Of a stretch of 64,000 nt of DNA, positions 7,755 to 16,905 are shown in pieces; the stretch's first letter is position 1, and every line of letters begins with the position of its first letter. The DNA comes from Kordiimonas lipolytica (lineage in GTDB: Bacteria > Pseudomonadota > Alphaproteobacteria > Sphingomonadales > Kordiimonadaceae): assembly GCF_001550065.1 (NCBI RefSeq), contig NZ_LRUB01000017.1, forward strand, positions 1-64,000. Direction: 5' to 3'. The notes below the pieces were generated by a model. That model did no database searches, was not told where the DNA came from, and worked only from the letters and a program-made list of their open reading frames with translations. The position numbers were made by a program, and so were the translations under genes.

Positions 7755-9365
7755 CTAGTCTGTCTGCGGTGAGAAATCGGGCTTGCCGAAATGGAAGCCT
7801 TGGGCGAAATCTACTCCCAGCGAACGCAGGAAGTCTGCCTGGAAGCGGTTTTCCACGTGTTCGCCGATGGTCTTGACACCAAGGTCATTGCACAGGCGCA
7901 CGATCGACAGAAGGAAAGTTGGCCGGTAACCCGGTGTGTTCATGTCTTCCACATAGGAACCGTCAATCTTCACATAGTCCACATTGAAGGCTCGCAGATA
8001 CTGGTAGCCCGCCGCCCCTGCGCCGAAATCGTCCAGGCAGATGCGGTAGTCCATGGCCTTCAGGTCATTGAGGATGGCTTCAACCTTCTCAAGATTCTCA
8101 ATGGCGGCTGTTTCGGTCAGCTCCACCAGGATATTGCGGGAGGCATCCTTGCCGGCGGTAAATTCTTTCATCAGCTGGTCAGTATAGCGGCTGTTGTCCA
8201 GCGTCCGCCCTGAGATGTTGACCGCAAGCGTCAGCGGGTTCCCCAGCTTCTTCATCTTCTTCACATAGTCGATCGCCTTGTGGCACAGGGCGATGTCAAA
8301 CTCTTCGATGATACCCACTTCTTCGGCGAAGCGGATGATATCCAGCGTGCTCTGGTCGCCCATGCGGTCGTCGAACCGGCTCAGCACTTCATTGTGATGC
8401 ACTTCGTTCGTCGACAGCGAATAGACCGGCTGGAATGCCATCTTGAAAGTCCCTGTCTCGATCATATGGCGCATGCCAACCACGCGGCGCTGGGCTTCGG
8501 ACGCCATATCTTCATAGGCCGTGGATAGCGATTCGAAATCCACTGCTCCCGGGTCTTTTACAAACTGGTTCAGCACGTAAGTGAGGGTCCTCAATACCTG
8601 GTCCTCGGTGCCTTCTTTCGGGATGTCGGAGGCCACCGTTGAATAGGCGGTCTTCAGCGTGACGTTTTCATCAACATGCTCAAGGGTGCTGCCCAGGTGC
8701 GATCCGTCCGATTTGGTGCGGTGCAGGAAAGCAAAATGCTTGTCGCCGATCTGCCCGGCAATCTCGCCGTCCACCGAAAGTGTCTTGAGGTGCGCGGCCA
8801 CCTGCTTGAGCAGCGTCCGCATATATTTGGGGCCGAACTTCTTCTTGGCATCCTCGATGCCTTCCACTTCGACAGCTGTCATATAAAGATTGCTGCCGAC
8901 CGGGTTGTCTTTCATGGTGCGCGCCGCCAGTTCCATGAAGCTGTCGCGCTGCAAGAGGCCGGTTTCCGGATCGGTCATATTGTCCGTACCGCCGCCGCCC
9001 AGGGGCGCGGCCCGAAGCGCCAGGAAAGTGTGGCTGTCATCGCCGGGCATCTTCAGCGCAAACAGCCGAAGCGCCAGGCTGCGGCCACCATGCGAGATGA
9101 AACGTAGCGGAATTGGACCGATTCTACCCTTGTGGTTCAGATGTTGTTGAAGCGCCGCATAGACATCGCGGTCGTCTTCATCGATCTGGTTGATGATCGG
9201 TTCACCAATCAGGCTGCCTGCGTCTGTGCCCACGCGCTCTGTGGCGCCACCCTCGAAAACGATCTTGCCTTTGTCGTTGACCTCGAAAAAGATCTCGGCA
9301 GCGGCAAAAGCAAAGGCGACGAAGCGTTCACGTTCTTTTTTGATTTCTTCAATAGGGCCGGACAT
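7755..9365 (-). CDS. EAL-domain protein with N-terminal PAS and degenerate GGDEF
   Basis: The product has 536 residues. The N-terminus (about 15-120) is PAS-like. The middle (about 140-260) starts like a GGDEF domain (PETGLLQRDSFMEL) but has lost the GGDEF signature, with IGDKHFAFLH at that position. The C-terminus (about 300-530) is an EAL domain. Its signature is NEVLSR rather than EALLR, but the other catalytic residues appear present: NISG, ELTET, DDFGAG, VKIDG, GEHVE and AQGFHFG. Active c-di-GMP phosphodiesterase activity is therefore possible but not certain. The ATG is preceded by AGGA. Confidence 0.85.
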   Translation of the reverse strand: MSGPIEEIKKERERFVAFAFAAAEIFFEVNDKGKIVFEGGATERVGTDAGSLIGEPIINQIDEDDRDVYAALQQHLNHKGRIGPIPLRFISHGGRSLALRLFALKMPGDDSHTFLALRAAPLGGGGTDNMTDPETGLLQRDSFMELAARTMKDNPVGSNLYMTAVEVEGIEDAKKKFGPKYMRTLLKQVAAHLKTLSVDGEIAGQIGDKHFAFLHRTKSDGSHLGSTLEHVDENVTLKTAYSTVASDIPKEGTEDQVLRTLTYVLNQFVKDPGAVDFESLSTAYEDMASEAQRRVVGMRHMIETGTFKMAFQPVYSLSTNEVHHNEVLSRFDDRMGDQSTLDIIRFAEEVGIIEEFDIALCHKAIDYVKKMKKLGNPLTLAVNISGRTLDNSRYTDQLMKEFTAGKDASRNILVELTETAAIENLEKVEAILNDLKAMDYRICLDDFGAGAAGYQYLRAFNVDYVKIDGSYVEDMNTPGYRPTFLLSIVRLCNDLGVKTIGEHVENRFQADFLRSLGVDFAQGFHFGKPDFSPQTD

Positions 9366-9552
9366 AGCGTTCCTGTTTGGCGTCGCAGCTTGTGCTGCGA
9401 AAAATTCCTACCCCCTTCCTTCTATTGCTATTCGGGAAAGGTAAAGGATTTATCATGAAACCACTAAAAACTTATCGCGCTTGTGATGCAAGGACAAGCT
9501 CTGCTAGGTTTTCGGACAACGAATTTACCTGACTGACAAGGGGATATAAGAA

Positions 9553-11610
9553 ATGCGTATCACGGGGACACTCACGGCGGGCTTTCTGTGCGCTGCGGTC
9601 ATGGCACCGATATCTGCGGCAGCCGATGAAGACGCCAGAAAATTTGAACTTTCAGACATTTTCAATCTGGAATATGCCACCGGCCCACGGCTGACGCCGG
9701 ACGGTGAGGCTGTTGTGTATGAGCGCCGGTCGCTCGATATCATGACAGACAGCACCCGGTCCAATATTTGGCGTGTAAACCTGGATGGCAGCGGTCACCG
9801 CCCAGTGCTGTCGGGCAAGGCCAGCTACCGCATGCCGCGTTTCTCATCAGACGGCAGCCGCATGGCTTATGTGTCGTCCGTAGAAGGCAAGAACCAGATT
9901 TACGTGCGCTGGCTGGATACCGGGGAGACCGCCCGTGTGACCGACCTGCAGTATGGCCCCGGGTCGCTTTCCTGGTCGCCCGACGGCAGCATGATCGCTT
10001 TCACCATGTTTGTGCCGACAGACGCCAAACCGCTCTATAGCCTGCCACCCGCCCCGAAGGGGGCAACTTGGGCTGGGCCGGCCAAGGTGGTTGACCGGGT
10101 GACCTACCGGGCGGACGGCGCAGGCTATTTGCCGCGCGGCTTTACCCATGTGTTTGTGGTGCCGGCTGACGGCGGCACCCCGCGTCAGGTAACAAGCGGT
10201 GACTATAACCACGGCGGCGCGCTGGCCTGGACCGCTGATTCGCAGAATATCATCTTTTCCGCCAACCGCGTGGAAGGGTGGGAGCTCAACGGCCGTGAAT
10301 CCGAAATCCACAGCGTGAACGTCGCTTCGGGTGACATCACGACCCTGACGAACCGCAAAGGTCCGGACGTTGCGCCCCAGATTTCGCCGGACGGCAAGCT
10401 GGTCGCCTACCTGGGCTTCGACGATGATGGCCTCTCCAGCAAGAATGCCCAGCTTTATGTCATGAATACAGACGGCAGCGGCAGCCGCGCCCTGTTGCCG
10501 ACGCTTGATCGCGGTATCGGTGAAATCCAATGGGCGCCCGATGGCCGCGGCATCTTCTACAGCTATGACAATAACGGCAAGAGGCTGGTGGCTTATGTAA
10601 ACCTGGTGGGCGGTGGCCGCGTGATGACCGATGCGGTTGGCGGCACCACGCTGGGTCGCCCCTACACCAGCGGCACGTTCCGGGCCACGGCTGATGGCCG
10701 CGTGGTCTTTACCCAGTCGCGCACCGATCGCCCGGCTGACCTGGCGGTGGTGGACCGGATATCGAATGTCACCACGCTGACAGACCTGAACGGCGACGTG
10801 CTAGGCCACCGCGCGATGGCGAGCGTGGAGGAGATTTCCTTCCCAGCCAGCGTTGGCGGACACCAGATACACGCGTGGGTCGCCAAGCCCGCTGACTTCG
10901 ACCCGTCGAAGAAATACCCGCTGCTTCTGGAAATCCACGGTGGCCCGCACACGGCCTATGGCCCGCAGTTCTCCGCCGAAATTCAGGGGTATGCCGCTGC
11001 CGGCTATGTTGTGGTCTACGGCAACCCGCGGGGCAGTACTTCTTATGGCGAATCTTTCGCCAATGAGATTCACCAGAACTATCCGTCGAACGACTATGAC
11101 GATCTGATGGATTCGGTGAACCAGGTCATCGCCCAAGGTTATATCGATGAAGACCGGATGTATGTCACGGGTGGTTCCGGCGGCGGCGTGCTGACGGCCT
11201 GGATTGTCGGCAAGACAGATCGCTTCCGCGCAGCCGTGGTGGCCAAGCCGGTGATCAACTGGACCAGCTTCGTGCTGACCGCCGATTTCAGCCCCTTCTT
11301 CACCAAATATTGGTTCGACGGCTTCCCATGGGAAAACCAGGAAAACTACTGGAAACGGTCACCGCTCAGCCTTGTCGGCAATGTGAAGACACCAACCATG
11401 CTGTTGACCGGCGAAGAGGATTACCGCACGCCCATGTCGGAAACTGAGCAATATTACCAGGCGCTGAAGCTTCAGAAAGTCGATAGCGTGATGGTACGCA
11501 TCCCGGGCGCTGGGCACGGTATCGCTGCCAAGCCGTCTAACCTGGTGCAGAAGATCGGTAACATTCTGGCCTGGTTTGACAAATACAAACCGGAAGCCGA
11601 AGCCGACTAG
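9553..11610 (+). CDS. secreted S9-family prolyl oligopeptidase / acylaminoacyl-peptidase
   Basis: The 685-residue product has a signal peptide (1-24, ending ISAAA). A seven-bladed beta-propeller with WSPDG/SPDG-type repeats occupies about 30-410, and an alpha/beta hydrolase domain follows. The catalytic triad is readable as S542 (GGSGGG), D623 (GEEDYRTP) and H655 (GAGHGIA). The domain order is that of S9C-type peptidases, which cleave short peptides; here export to the periplasm is predicted. A GGGGAT ribosome site precedes the ATG. The gene stands alone and is closed by its own terminator. Confidence 0.92.
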   Translation: MRITGTLTAGFLCAAVMAPISAAADEDARKFELSDIFNLEYATGPRLTPDGEAVVYERRSLDIMTDSTRSNIWRVNLDGSGHRPVLSGKASYRMPRFSSDGSRMAYVSSVEGKNQIYVRWLDTGETARVTDLQYGPGSLSWSPDGSMIAFTMFVPTDAKPLYSLPPAPKGATWAGPAKVVDRVTYRADGAGYLPRGFTHVFVVPADGGTPRQVTSGDYNHGGALAWTADSQNIIFSANRVEGWELNGRESEIHSVNVASGDITTLTNRKGPDVAPQISPDGKLVAYLGFDDDGLSSKNAQLYVMNTDGSGSRALLPTLDRGIGEIQWAPDGRGIFYSYDNNGKRLVAYVNLVGGGRVMTDAVGGTTLGRPYTSGTFRATADGRVVFTQSRTDRPADLAVVDRISNVTTLTDLNGDVLGHRAMASVEEISFPASVGGHQIHAWVAKPADFDPSKKYPLLLEIHGGPHTAYGPQFSAEIQGYAAAGYVVVYGNPRGSTSYGESFANEIHQNYPSNDYDDLMDSVNQVIAQGYIDEDRMYVTGGSGGGVLTAWIVGKTDRFRAAVVAKPVINWTSFVLTADFSPFFTKYWFDGFPWENQENYWKRSPLSLVGNVKTPTMLLTGEEDYRTPMSETEQYYQALKLQKVDSVMVRIPGAGHGIAAKPSNLVQKIGNILAWFDKYKPEAEAD

Positions 11611-11632
11611 CGGCTGAGGCATAAGGAATAGG

Positions 11633-11658
11633 AAAGGGCGTCATTCGGCGCCCTTTTT
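11633..11658 (+). terminator. rho-independent terminator of the S9 peptidase gene
   Basis: AAAGGGCG and CGCCCTTT form an 8-bp stem around an 8-base loop, followed by further T residues, 23 bp after the stop codon. Confidence 0.75.
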
Positions 11659-11755
11659 ATATGTTGAATGCGGCCGATGGTCCCAGCCGGTTGACATAAA
11701 AGCCCTGCCAATCAAGGATTGGTCGAACGCACCAGCCGATACCGGGGGAGAACCG

Positions 11756-13189
11756 ATGGCAGGAGAGCAACAGGCGCACCAGCCGGTGGAGATGCTACAC
11801 CCGCGGTCGCTGAAATATCTGAGCCGCTATCTGCGCATCTTGGTGCGGGGTCGGCTGTGGTTGCAGGTGGTGATCGGCATGATCGCGGGGCTTGTGCTGG
11901 GCTATGGCCTCGGGCCGACAGCCGGTCTGGTGCCAGCCGACATTTCCGCCACCATTGTCAGCTGGGTGGCGCTGCCGGGGCATCTGTTCCTGGCGCTTAT
12001 TCAGATGATCGTGATTCCGCTGATTTTCGCTTCCGTCATCCGCGGGCTGGCAGCCAGCGAAAATATGGAACAGCTCAGAAGCCTTGGCATGCGCATCGTG
12101 CCCTATTTTATCTGCACCACGGCGATCGCCATCACCATCGGGCTGGTGGCTGCGATGGTCATCCAGCCCGGCCATTATGTAGACGCTGAAACCGTGCGCG
12201 CCACGCTTGGTGGCCTGCCGCAGGTCTCTGCGCCCGTATCGGCTGAGATCATCGGTATCGGCGACATACCTGAGAAGATACTGGGTATCCTGCCCACCAA
12301 CCCGCTTGTCGCCATGACGGACATGGACATGCTGAAGGTGGTGTTGTTTGCCGTGATTGTGGGCGTGGCACTGGTGCTGATGGAACCCGTGCAGGCCAAG
12401 CCGCTTCTTGACCTTCTTGGGTCGTTGCAGGCGGTGTGCATGACCGTTGTGCGCTGGGCGATGCTTTTGGCGCCATTCGCAGTTTTTGGCCTGATGACAC
12501 AGCTGACCTCCAAGATTGGGTTTGATGCCCTTTTCGGCATGGCCGTTTATGTGCTGACGGTTTTGGCGGGGCTTGGCGTGCTGTTTCTTTTCTATATGAC
12601 GGTTGTCACGCTTGTGGCGCGCCGGAACCCGATTGAGTTTGTGGGCCAGATCAGGGAGCTGCTGCTGCTGGCTTTTTCCACCTCAAGCTCGGCTGCCGTG
12701 ATGCCGCTGTCGATCCGCACGGCGGAAGACAAGCTGGATGTCCGGCCCTCCATCAGCCAGTTTATCGTGCCCATCGGGGCCACCATCAACATGGACGGCA
12801 CAGCACTTTACCAGGGCGTGGCTGCCGTATTTTTGGCGCAAGTGTTCGGTGTCGATATCGGCCTTTCTGGCTATCTGCTTATTGTCCTAACGTCTGTTGG
12901 GGCCTCCATCGGCACACCCGCCACGCCGGGGGTGGGGATTGTGATCCTCTCGATGGTGGTTACATCTGTTGGAATTCCGGTTGAGGGCATTGTGCTGATC
13001 ATGGGGGTGGACCGGATTTTGGACATGTGCCGCACCATGCTGAATGTCACCGGCGATATGGTGGCCTCCACCGTGATGGACCGCTGGGTGGGCGGTGCGC
13101 GGCCGCTGCAGATGGAACTGGCAGCCGAAGCCCGGCGCGAAAGTATCCGCCGCGAAACCGGCGAAGACATCATCATCACCAAGCATTAA
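11756..13189 (+). CDS. DAACS dicarboxylate/amino acid:cation symporter
   Basis: The product has 477 residues with multiple hydrophobic segments. It carries the two hallmarks of the glutamate/dicarboxylate symporter family: the serine-rich re-entrant loop AFSTSSSAAVMPLS (about 303-316) and the NMDGTALYQG motif (about 345), followed by the second re-entrant region GTPATPGVGI. It is an inner-membrane Na+- or H+-coupled importer of acidic amino acids or C4-dicarboxylates; substrate is not resolvable. A GGGGGAG site lies just upstream of the ATG. Confidence 0.92.
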   Translation: MAGEQQAHQPVEMLHPRSLKYLSRYLRILVRGRLWLQVVIGMIAGLVLGYGLGPTAGLVPADISATIVSWVALPGHLFLALIQMIVIPLIFASVIRGLAASENMEQLRSLGMRIVPYFICTTAIAITIGLVAAMVIQPGHYVDAETVRATLGGLPQVSAPVSAEIIGIGDIPEKILGILPTNPLVAMTDMDMLKVVLFAVIVGVALVLMEPVQAKPLLDLLGSLQAVCMTVVRWAMLLAPFAVFGLMTQLTSKIGFDALFGMAVYVLTVLAGLGVLFLFYMTVVTLVARRNPIEFVGQIRELLLLAFSTSSSAAVMPLSIRTAEDKLDVRPSISQFIVPIGATINMDGTALYQGVAAVFLAQVFGVDIGLSGYLLIVLTSVGASIGTPATPGVGIVILSMVVTSVGIPVEGIVLIMGVDRILDMCRTMLNVTGDMVASTVMDRWVGGARPLQMELAAEARRESIRRETGEDIIITKH

Positions 13190-13214
13190 AAAAGGCGCCC
13201 TGCGGCGCCTTTTT
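13188..13214. terminator. bidirectional terminator between convergent genes
   Basis: AAAAAAGGCGCC, loop CTGC, then GGCGCCTTTTT. The symporter's TAA stop is embedded in the left arm. The A and T tracts on both sides allow termination from both directions, suiting the convergent symporter and amidohydrolase genes. Confidence 0.85.
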
Positions 13215-13233
13215 CTCGTCTTTCGATAGGTCT

Positions 13234-14934
13234 TTATTCCGCCATATAGGCGACGTCGCCCTTCACCACAGTCAGGATGGCCTTGGTTTTCGGGATATCC
13301 GCCGGGGTTGCCGTCATGATATCGCGGTCGAAGGCCGTAAGGTCCGCATCCTTGCCCACGGTGATGCTGCCGAGCCGGTCTTCAGCAAAAGCGGCATAGG
13401 CAGGCCACAGGGTAAACATCTTCAGCGCTTCAGTGCGGGTGACCGCTTCTTCCGCGTGCCAGTTTTCACCCTGGAAACCCTTCAGGTCATGGCGGTGAAC
13501 AGCAGCGTAAAATTCAATCATCGGATCGCCGCGTTCAACAGGCGCGTCTGACCCGCCGGCAACCACGGCGCCGCTTGCAATGAGGCTTGACCAGGCATAT
13601 GCGCCCACGAGCCGGTCGTCACCCAACCGGTCCGGTGCGAAATGCAGGTCGCCGATCGCATGGCTTGGCTGCATGGACGCAATCACGCCAAGTTCAGCAT
13701 AGCGCGGCAGGTCCTCCGGGGTCACGATCTGGGTATGCTCGTCGCGCCAGCGCGGGTCTGCAATGGCGCGCTCTGGCACAGCCACATCCTCAAAGGCTTC
13801 TTCAAACCAATTGAGCACCAGGCGATTGCCGCGGTCCCCGATGGCATGCATGGCGATCTGGATACCAGAGCCGAGCGCTTGGCGCAGAAGCGGCATGGTT
13901 TCGTCCTTGGTAGTCAAGAGAAGGCCGGAAGACGCGGCGTCGCTGTATGGCTCGAGGAGCGCCGCCCCGCGGGAGCCAAGCGCCCCGTCCATGTAAAGCT
14001 TGATGGTGCGGGTGACGATGCGGCCGTCCGCATTCTGGCGCATGCCGGAGGCGAACAGGCTTGGGGCATCCTCTGGCTCAATGGCGTTATAAACACGGAT
14101 TTTCACATCGCCAGCGTCCGCGAGGCGCTCAAGTGCTTCCACTCGTGTCATGGGCACGGACATATTGTGAAGCCCGGTCCAGCCATACTGGGCATAGACG
14201 TTCGCACCGGTCACCAGCGCACGGTCAACGTCTGCTTGGGTGGGGGCGGGAACAAGGCCGTAAACCAGCGGCATGGCAGCATCGACCAGCATGCCTGTGG
14301 GTTCCCCAAGAGCGTTTTTGATGATCTCGCCGCCATAAGGGGCTTCGGTCTCACCTGTAACACCCGCCATCTCAAGCGCTTTCGAGTTGGCAACAACGGC
14401 ATGGCCGTCAGCCCGGGTCAGGATCACCGGAATGTCGCCGACCACTTCGTCGATGTCCCAGCGTGTTGGGAAGCGTTTTTCCGGCCAGTGGGTTTCAATC
14501 CAGCCGCGTCCCACGAGCACGCTTGGTTGTTCTTTCGCCCGCCAGTCGGCAACCGTCTTTTTCACGGCTTCGAGAGAATCAATACCTTCCAGGTTCAGCG
14601 TCAGTTCGCGTTCGCCGATGCCGTGCAGGTGTGCGTGGGCATCCACGAAGCCCGGATAAAGGGCTGCGCCGTCGAGCGACAGCACAGTGGTAGTGTCCCC
14701 CACAAGGGCCTCCGCTTCAAGCCGGGTGCCGACATGGATGAAGACACCGCCCTTGATGGCAACGGCTTCAGCCGTGGGGTTGGCGTCATCTGCGGTGTAG
14801 ATGGGGCCGCCCCAGATGACCATGTCGGCGACAGGCGTGGCGGCGGGTGCATTTGTTGTATCCTGCGCGAACACACCTGCTGCGGCAGTGCCAACAAGGG
14901 CAAAAAGGGTGGCAAATAGTCTGATGGGGCGCAT
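13234..14934 (-). CDS. exported amidohydrolase (YtcJ-like, metal-dependent)
   Basis: The 566-residue product has a signal peptide (1-23, ending VFAQD) and an amidohydrolase-3 fold. Motifs are the composite-domain start MVIWGGPIYTADD, the metal-binding DAHAHLHG (about 97-104), HAIGDRGNR, DEHTQIV and the late metal Asp in GGSDAPVERGDP. The C-terminal beta segment is SITVGKDADLTAFD. The family hydrolyses amide-type bonds with a broad, mostly unknown substrate range. An AGGAG site lies 7-8 bases before the ATG. The gene is monocistronic. Confidence 0.88.
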   Translation of the reverse strand: MRPIRLFATLFALVGTAAAGVFAQDTTNAPAATPVADMVIWGGPIYTADDANPTAEAVAIKGGVFIHVGTRLEAEALVGDTTTVLSLDGAALYPGFVDAHAHLHGIGERELTLNLEGIDSLEAVKKTVADWRAKEQPSVLVGRGWIETHWPEKRFPTRWDIDEVVGDIPVILTRADGHAVVANSKALEMAGVTGETEAPYGGEIIKNALGEPTGMLVDAAMPLVYGLVPAPTQADVDRALVTGANVYAQYGWTGLHNMSVPMTRVEALERLADAGDVKIRVYNAIEPEDAPSLFASGMRQNADGRIVTRTIKLYMDGALGSRGAALLEPYSDAASSGLLLTTKDETMPLLRQALGSGIQIAMHAIGDRGNRLVLNWFEEAFEDVAVPERAIADPRWRDEHTQIVTPEDLPRYAELGVIASMQPSHAIGDLHFAPDRLGDDRLVGAYAWSSLIASGAVVAGGSDAPVERGDPMIEFYAAVHRHDLKGFQGENWHAEEAVTRTEALKMFTLWPAYAAFAEDRLGSITVGKDADLTAFDRDIMTATPADIPKTKAILTVVKGDVAYMAE

Positions 14935-15086
14935 GGTGCATCTCCTGATCTGAGACCATCATGCTATGGCTGCAAAAAGGAGTGTCAAGAGAAAGGGTTA
15001 GTCCACCCTTGCGCCCGGCATGCTGACAGGCCACAATGCAGGGCAATCCCACCCGGGAAGGCGGGGGGCTGTGGAAGGTTCGGGCT

Positions 15087-16466
15087 GTGCGTGACGCGAT
15101 TGTTGCATTGATTGTTCTAGGCTGGTTGCCTTTCGCCTTTTTTCGTCCTGTTGTTGGTGTTTTGCTGTGGTTTTGGCTGTCGCACATGAACCCCCACGCC
15201 TATACCTATGGCTTTGCCGCGAGTTTCGGTTTTCTGGATTACGTCGCGCTGGTGACCCTGGCGGGCCTGGTGATGGACGGCACCAGAAAAAAGATTCCCG
15301 GGCATCCCATTGTCGTCATCCTAATGACCTATCTGGTCTGGATCATCCTGACCACCATCATGGCGTTCGACCCGGGCAATGCGATGGAGAAATTCGTCCA
15401 TTTGTTCAAGGTGCTCTTGTTCACGTTCGTGGCCATAATAACCATGCAGACGCCCAATCGGCTCAAAGGCATTCTATTTGTTCTGATGATGTCGATGGCC
15501 TACATTGGTGTGAAGGGTGGTCTCTATACCATTGCAACAGGCGGCGGCGGTCGGGTGCAGGGTGCCGGCGGCATGATGGGGGACAACAACCAGCTTGCGG
15601 TTGCCATGGCCATGTCCCTGCCGCTGGCGATCTATTTCTTCCAGCACCCGCCAAAACCCTACCTTAAATGGCCGGCGCTTGGACTGGCGCTGTGTTTCGC
15701 CATATCGGTGGTGGGGACACAGTCCCGCGGGGGCTTTGCCGCCTTGGCGGCTGTATCCTTCATGATGCTGATGAAAACCCGGCGGAAATTTACCGCGCTA
15801 TTCGTCATGGCCGCATTGGCGGTGGGGGGCTATTACTTTGCCCCGGACAGTTGGAAAAACCGTATCGAGAGTAGTGAAAAAACCACGGAAGACGACAGTT
15901 TCCGCGGGCGTGTGGTGATGTGGAAATTCTCCTCTAACCTGGCGGATGACAACCCGATCGAAGGTGGTGGATTTGATGTCTTCTATGTGCCGCGTGCGCG
16001 GGAACTGTATATGTCGCCTGGCGAGAAGGCCAGGGCGCCGCACTCCATTTATTTCGAAGTGCTGGCAGAGCATGGCTACACAGGGCTTGTGCTATGGCTG
16101 ACAATATTGTTCACCGGGTGGTATGCGGGCGGCACGGCGGCGAAGCGTTACAGAGCGCATGAGGAGACTCGGTGGCTGGGGGACCTGTGCGCCGCGTGCC
16201 AGTTGTCGATGGTGGGCTACGCCGCCGGTGGCCTGACGGTGAATATCGCCACCTTTGACTATTTCCATGACCTGCTGGCCTTCATTGTGCTCAGTTCTGT
16301 AATTGGCGAAAAGCTGCTTGCCCGCGCCGAGAGAAGGGGGGCCGACATTGGTGGCGGCTCAGATGCCGAGGCGGTACCTGTCAAATCGAAGAAATGGTCA
16401 CCTTACCAGAATAGGGATGGGCAGGCGGTAAGGGCGCTGTCGCGAGAGAGCGGACATAGAGCTTAG
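15087..16466 (+). CDS. O-antigen ligase/polymerase-like protein (exosortase-A-associated O-glycosylation ligase type)
   Basis: About ten membrane helices and a Wzy_C-type central region with the conserved GTQSRGG motif and the large periplasmic loop containing PHSIYFEVLAEHGYTGL. The length and the opening RDAIVALIVLGWLPFAFFRP match the putative O-glycosylation ligases linked to exosortase systems. An in-frame ATG at 15036 would add 17 residues, but the GTG at 15087 has a GGAAGG site eight bases upstream and fits the family's usual N-terminus. It would transfer polymerised glycan onto protein or lipid acceptors in the periplasm. No exosortase or glycosyltransferase gene is nearby. Confidence 0.82.
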   Translation: MRDAIVALIVLGWLPFAFFRPVVGVLLWFWLSHMNPHAYTYGFAASFGFLDYVALVTLAGLVMDGTRKKIPGHPIVVILMTYLVWIILTTIMAFDPGNAMEKFVHLFKVLLFTFVAIITMQTPNRLKGILFVLMMSMAYIGVKGGLYTIATGGGGRVQGAGGMMGDNNQLAVAMAMSLPLAIYFFQHPPKPYLKWPALGLALCFAISVVGTQSRGGFAALAAVSFMMLMKTRRKFTALFVMAALAVGGYYFAPDSWKNRIESSEKTTEDDSFRGRVVMWKFSSNLADDNPIEGGGFDVFYVPRARELYMSPGEKARAPHSIYFEVLAEHGYTGLVLWLTILFTGWYAGGTAAKRYRAHEETRWLGDLCAACQLSMVGYAAGGLTVNIATFDYFHDLLAFIVLSSVIGEKLLARAERRGADIGGGSDAEAVPVKSKKWSPYQNRDGQAVRALSRESGHRA

Positions 16467-16861
16467 CCTTGTTCTTTCGTCTCGTCTTCTTTCAGAGGCT
16501 GGCTGGCGCTGGCATCAAATTTGGATGCAAAATCCATGGAGCTGGCGCCAGAGCGCCTGCGCACCAGAGCGACCACCACCCCAATGACCGCACCCGCCAG
16601 AATGACTGTGCCAAGCATGATGGCGAACCCGAGAATCCACCCCACTAGGCTGTACATGCTTTCACAGTCGTCGCCGCACAGGCTTTCCATGGGATTGCCA
16701 ACCCAAAAACGGAAAGCGCCATAAGCCACGAGGCTCAAAAGGATAAGCCCGAACAGATGTTTGAGGCGTAGGTCCAGTGCTCCGGCCCTGCGCCGTTTCT
16801 GGCGTTTTTTGATCATGAGATGCTCTGACATGGGCGGCACTATGGGCGCGGGGCAATTCAT
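16463..16861 (-). CDS. small membrane protein, unknown
   Basis: The product has about 130 residues with a basic N-terminus (KKRQKRRRAG) and two hydrophobic helices, around HLFGLILLSLVAYGAF and GWILGFAIMLGTVILAGAVI. The two cysteines between them, in SLCGDDCES, could form a disulfide. The start is uncertain: ATG at 16861 or at 16831 (MSEHLM), neither with a clear ribosome site. It ends overlapping the convergent ligase-like gene by four bases. No family is recognised. Confidence 0.55.
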   Translation of the reverse strand: MNCPAPIVPPMSEHLMIKKRQKRRRAGALDLRLKHLFGLILLSLVAYGAFRFWVGNPMESLCGDDCESMYSLVGWILGFAIMLGTVILAGAVIGVVVALVRRRSGASSMDFASKFDASASQPLKEDETKEQG

Positions 16862-16905
16862 GGTCAAGATGTGATCGCAGGGATCACGGTAAATTCACAG
16901 CTCTC

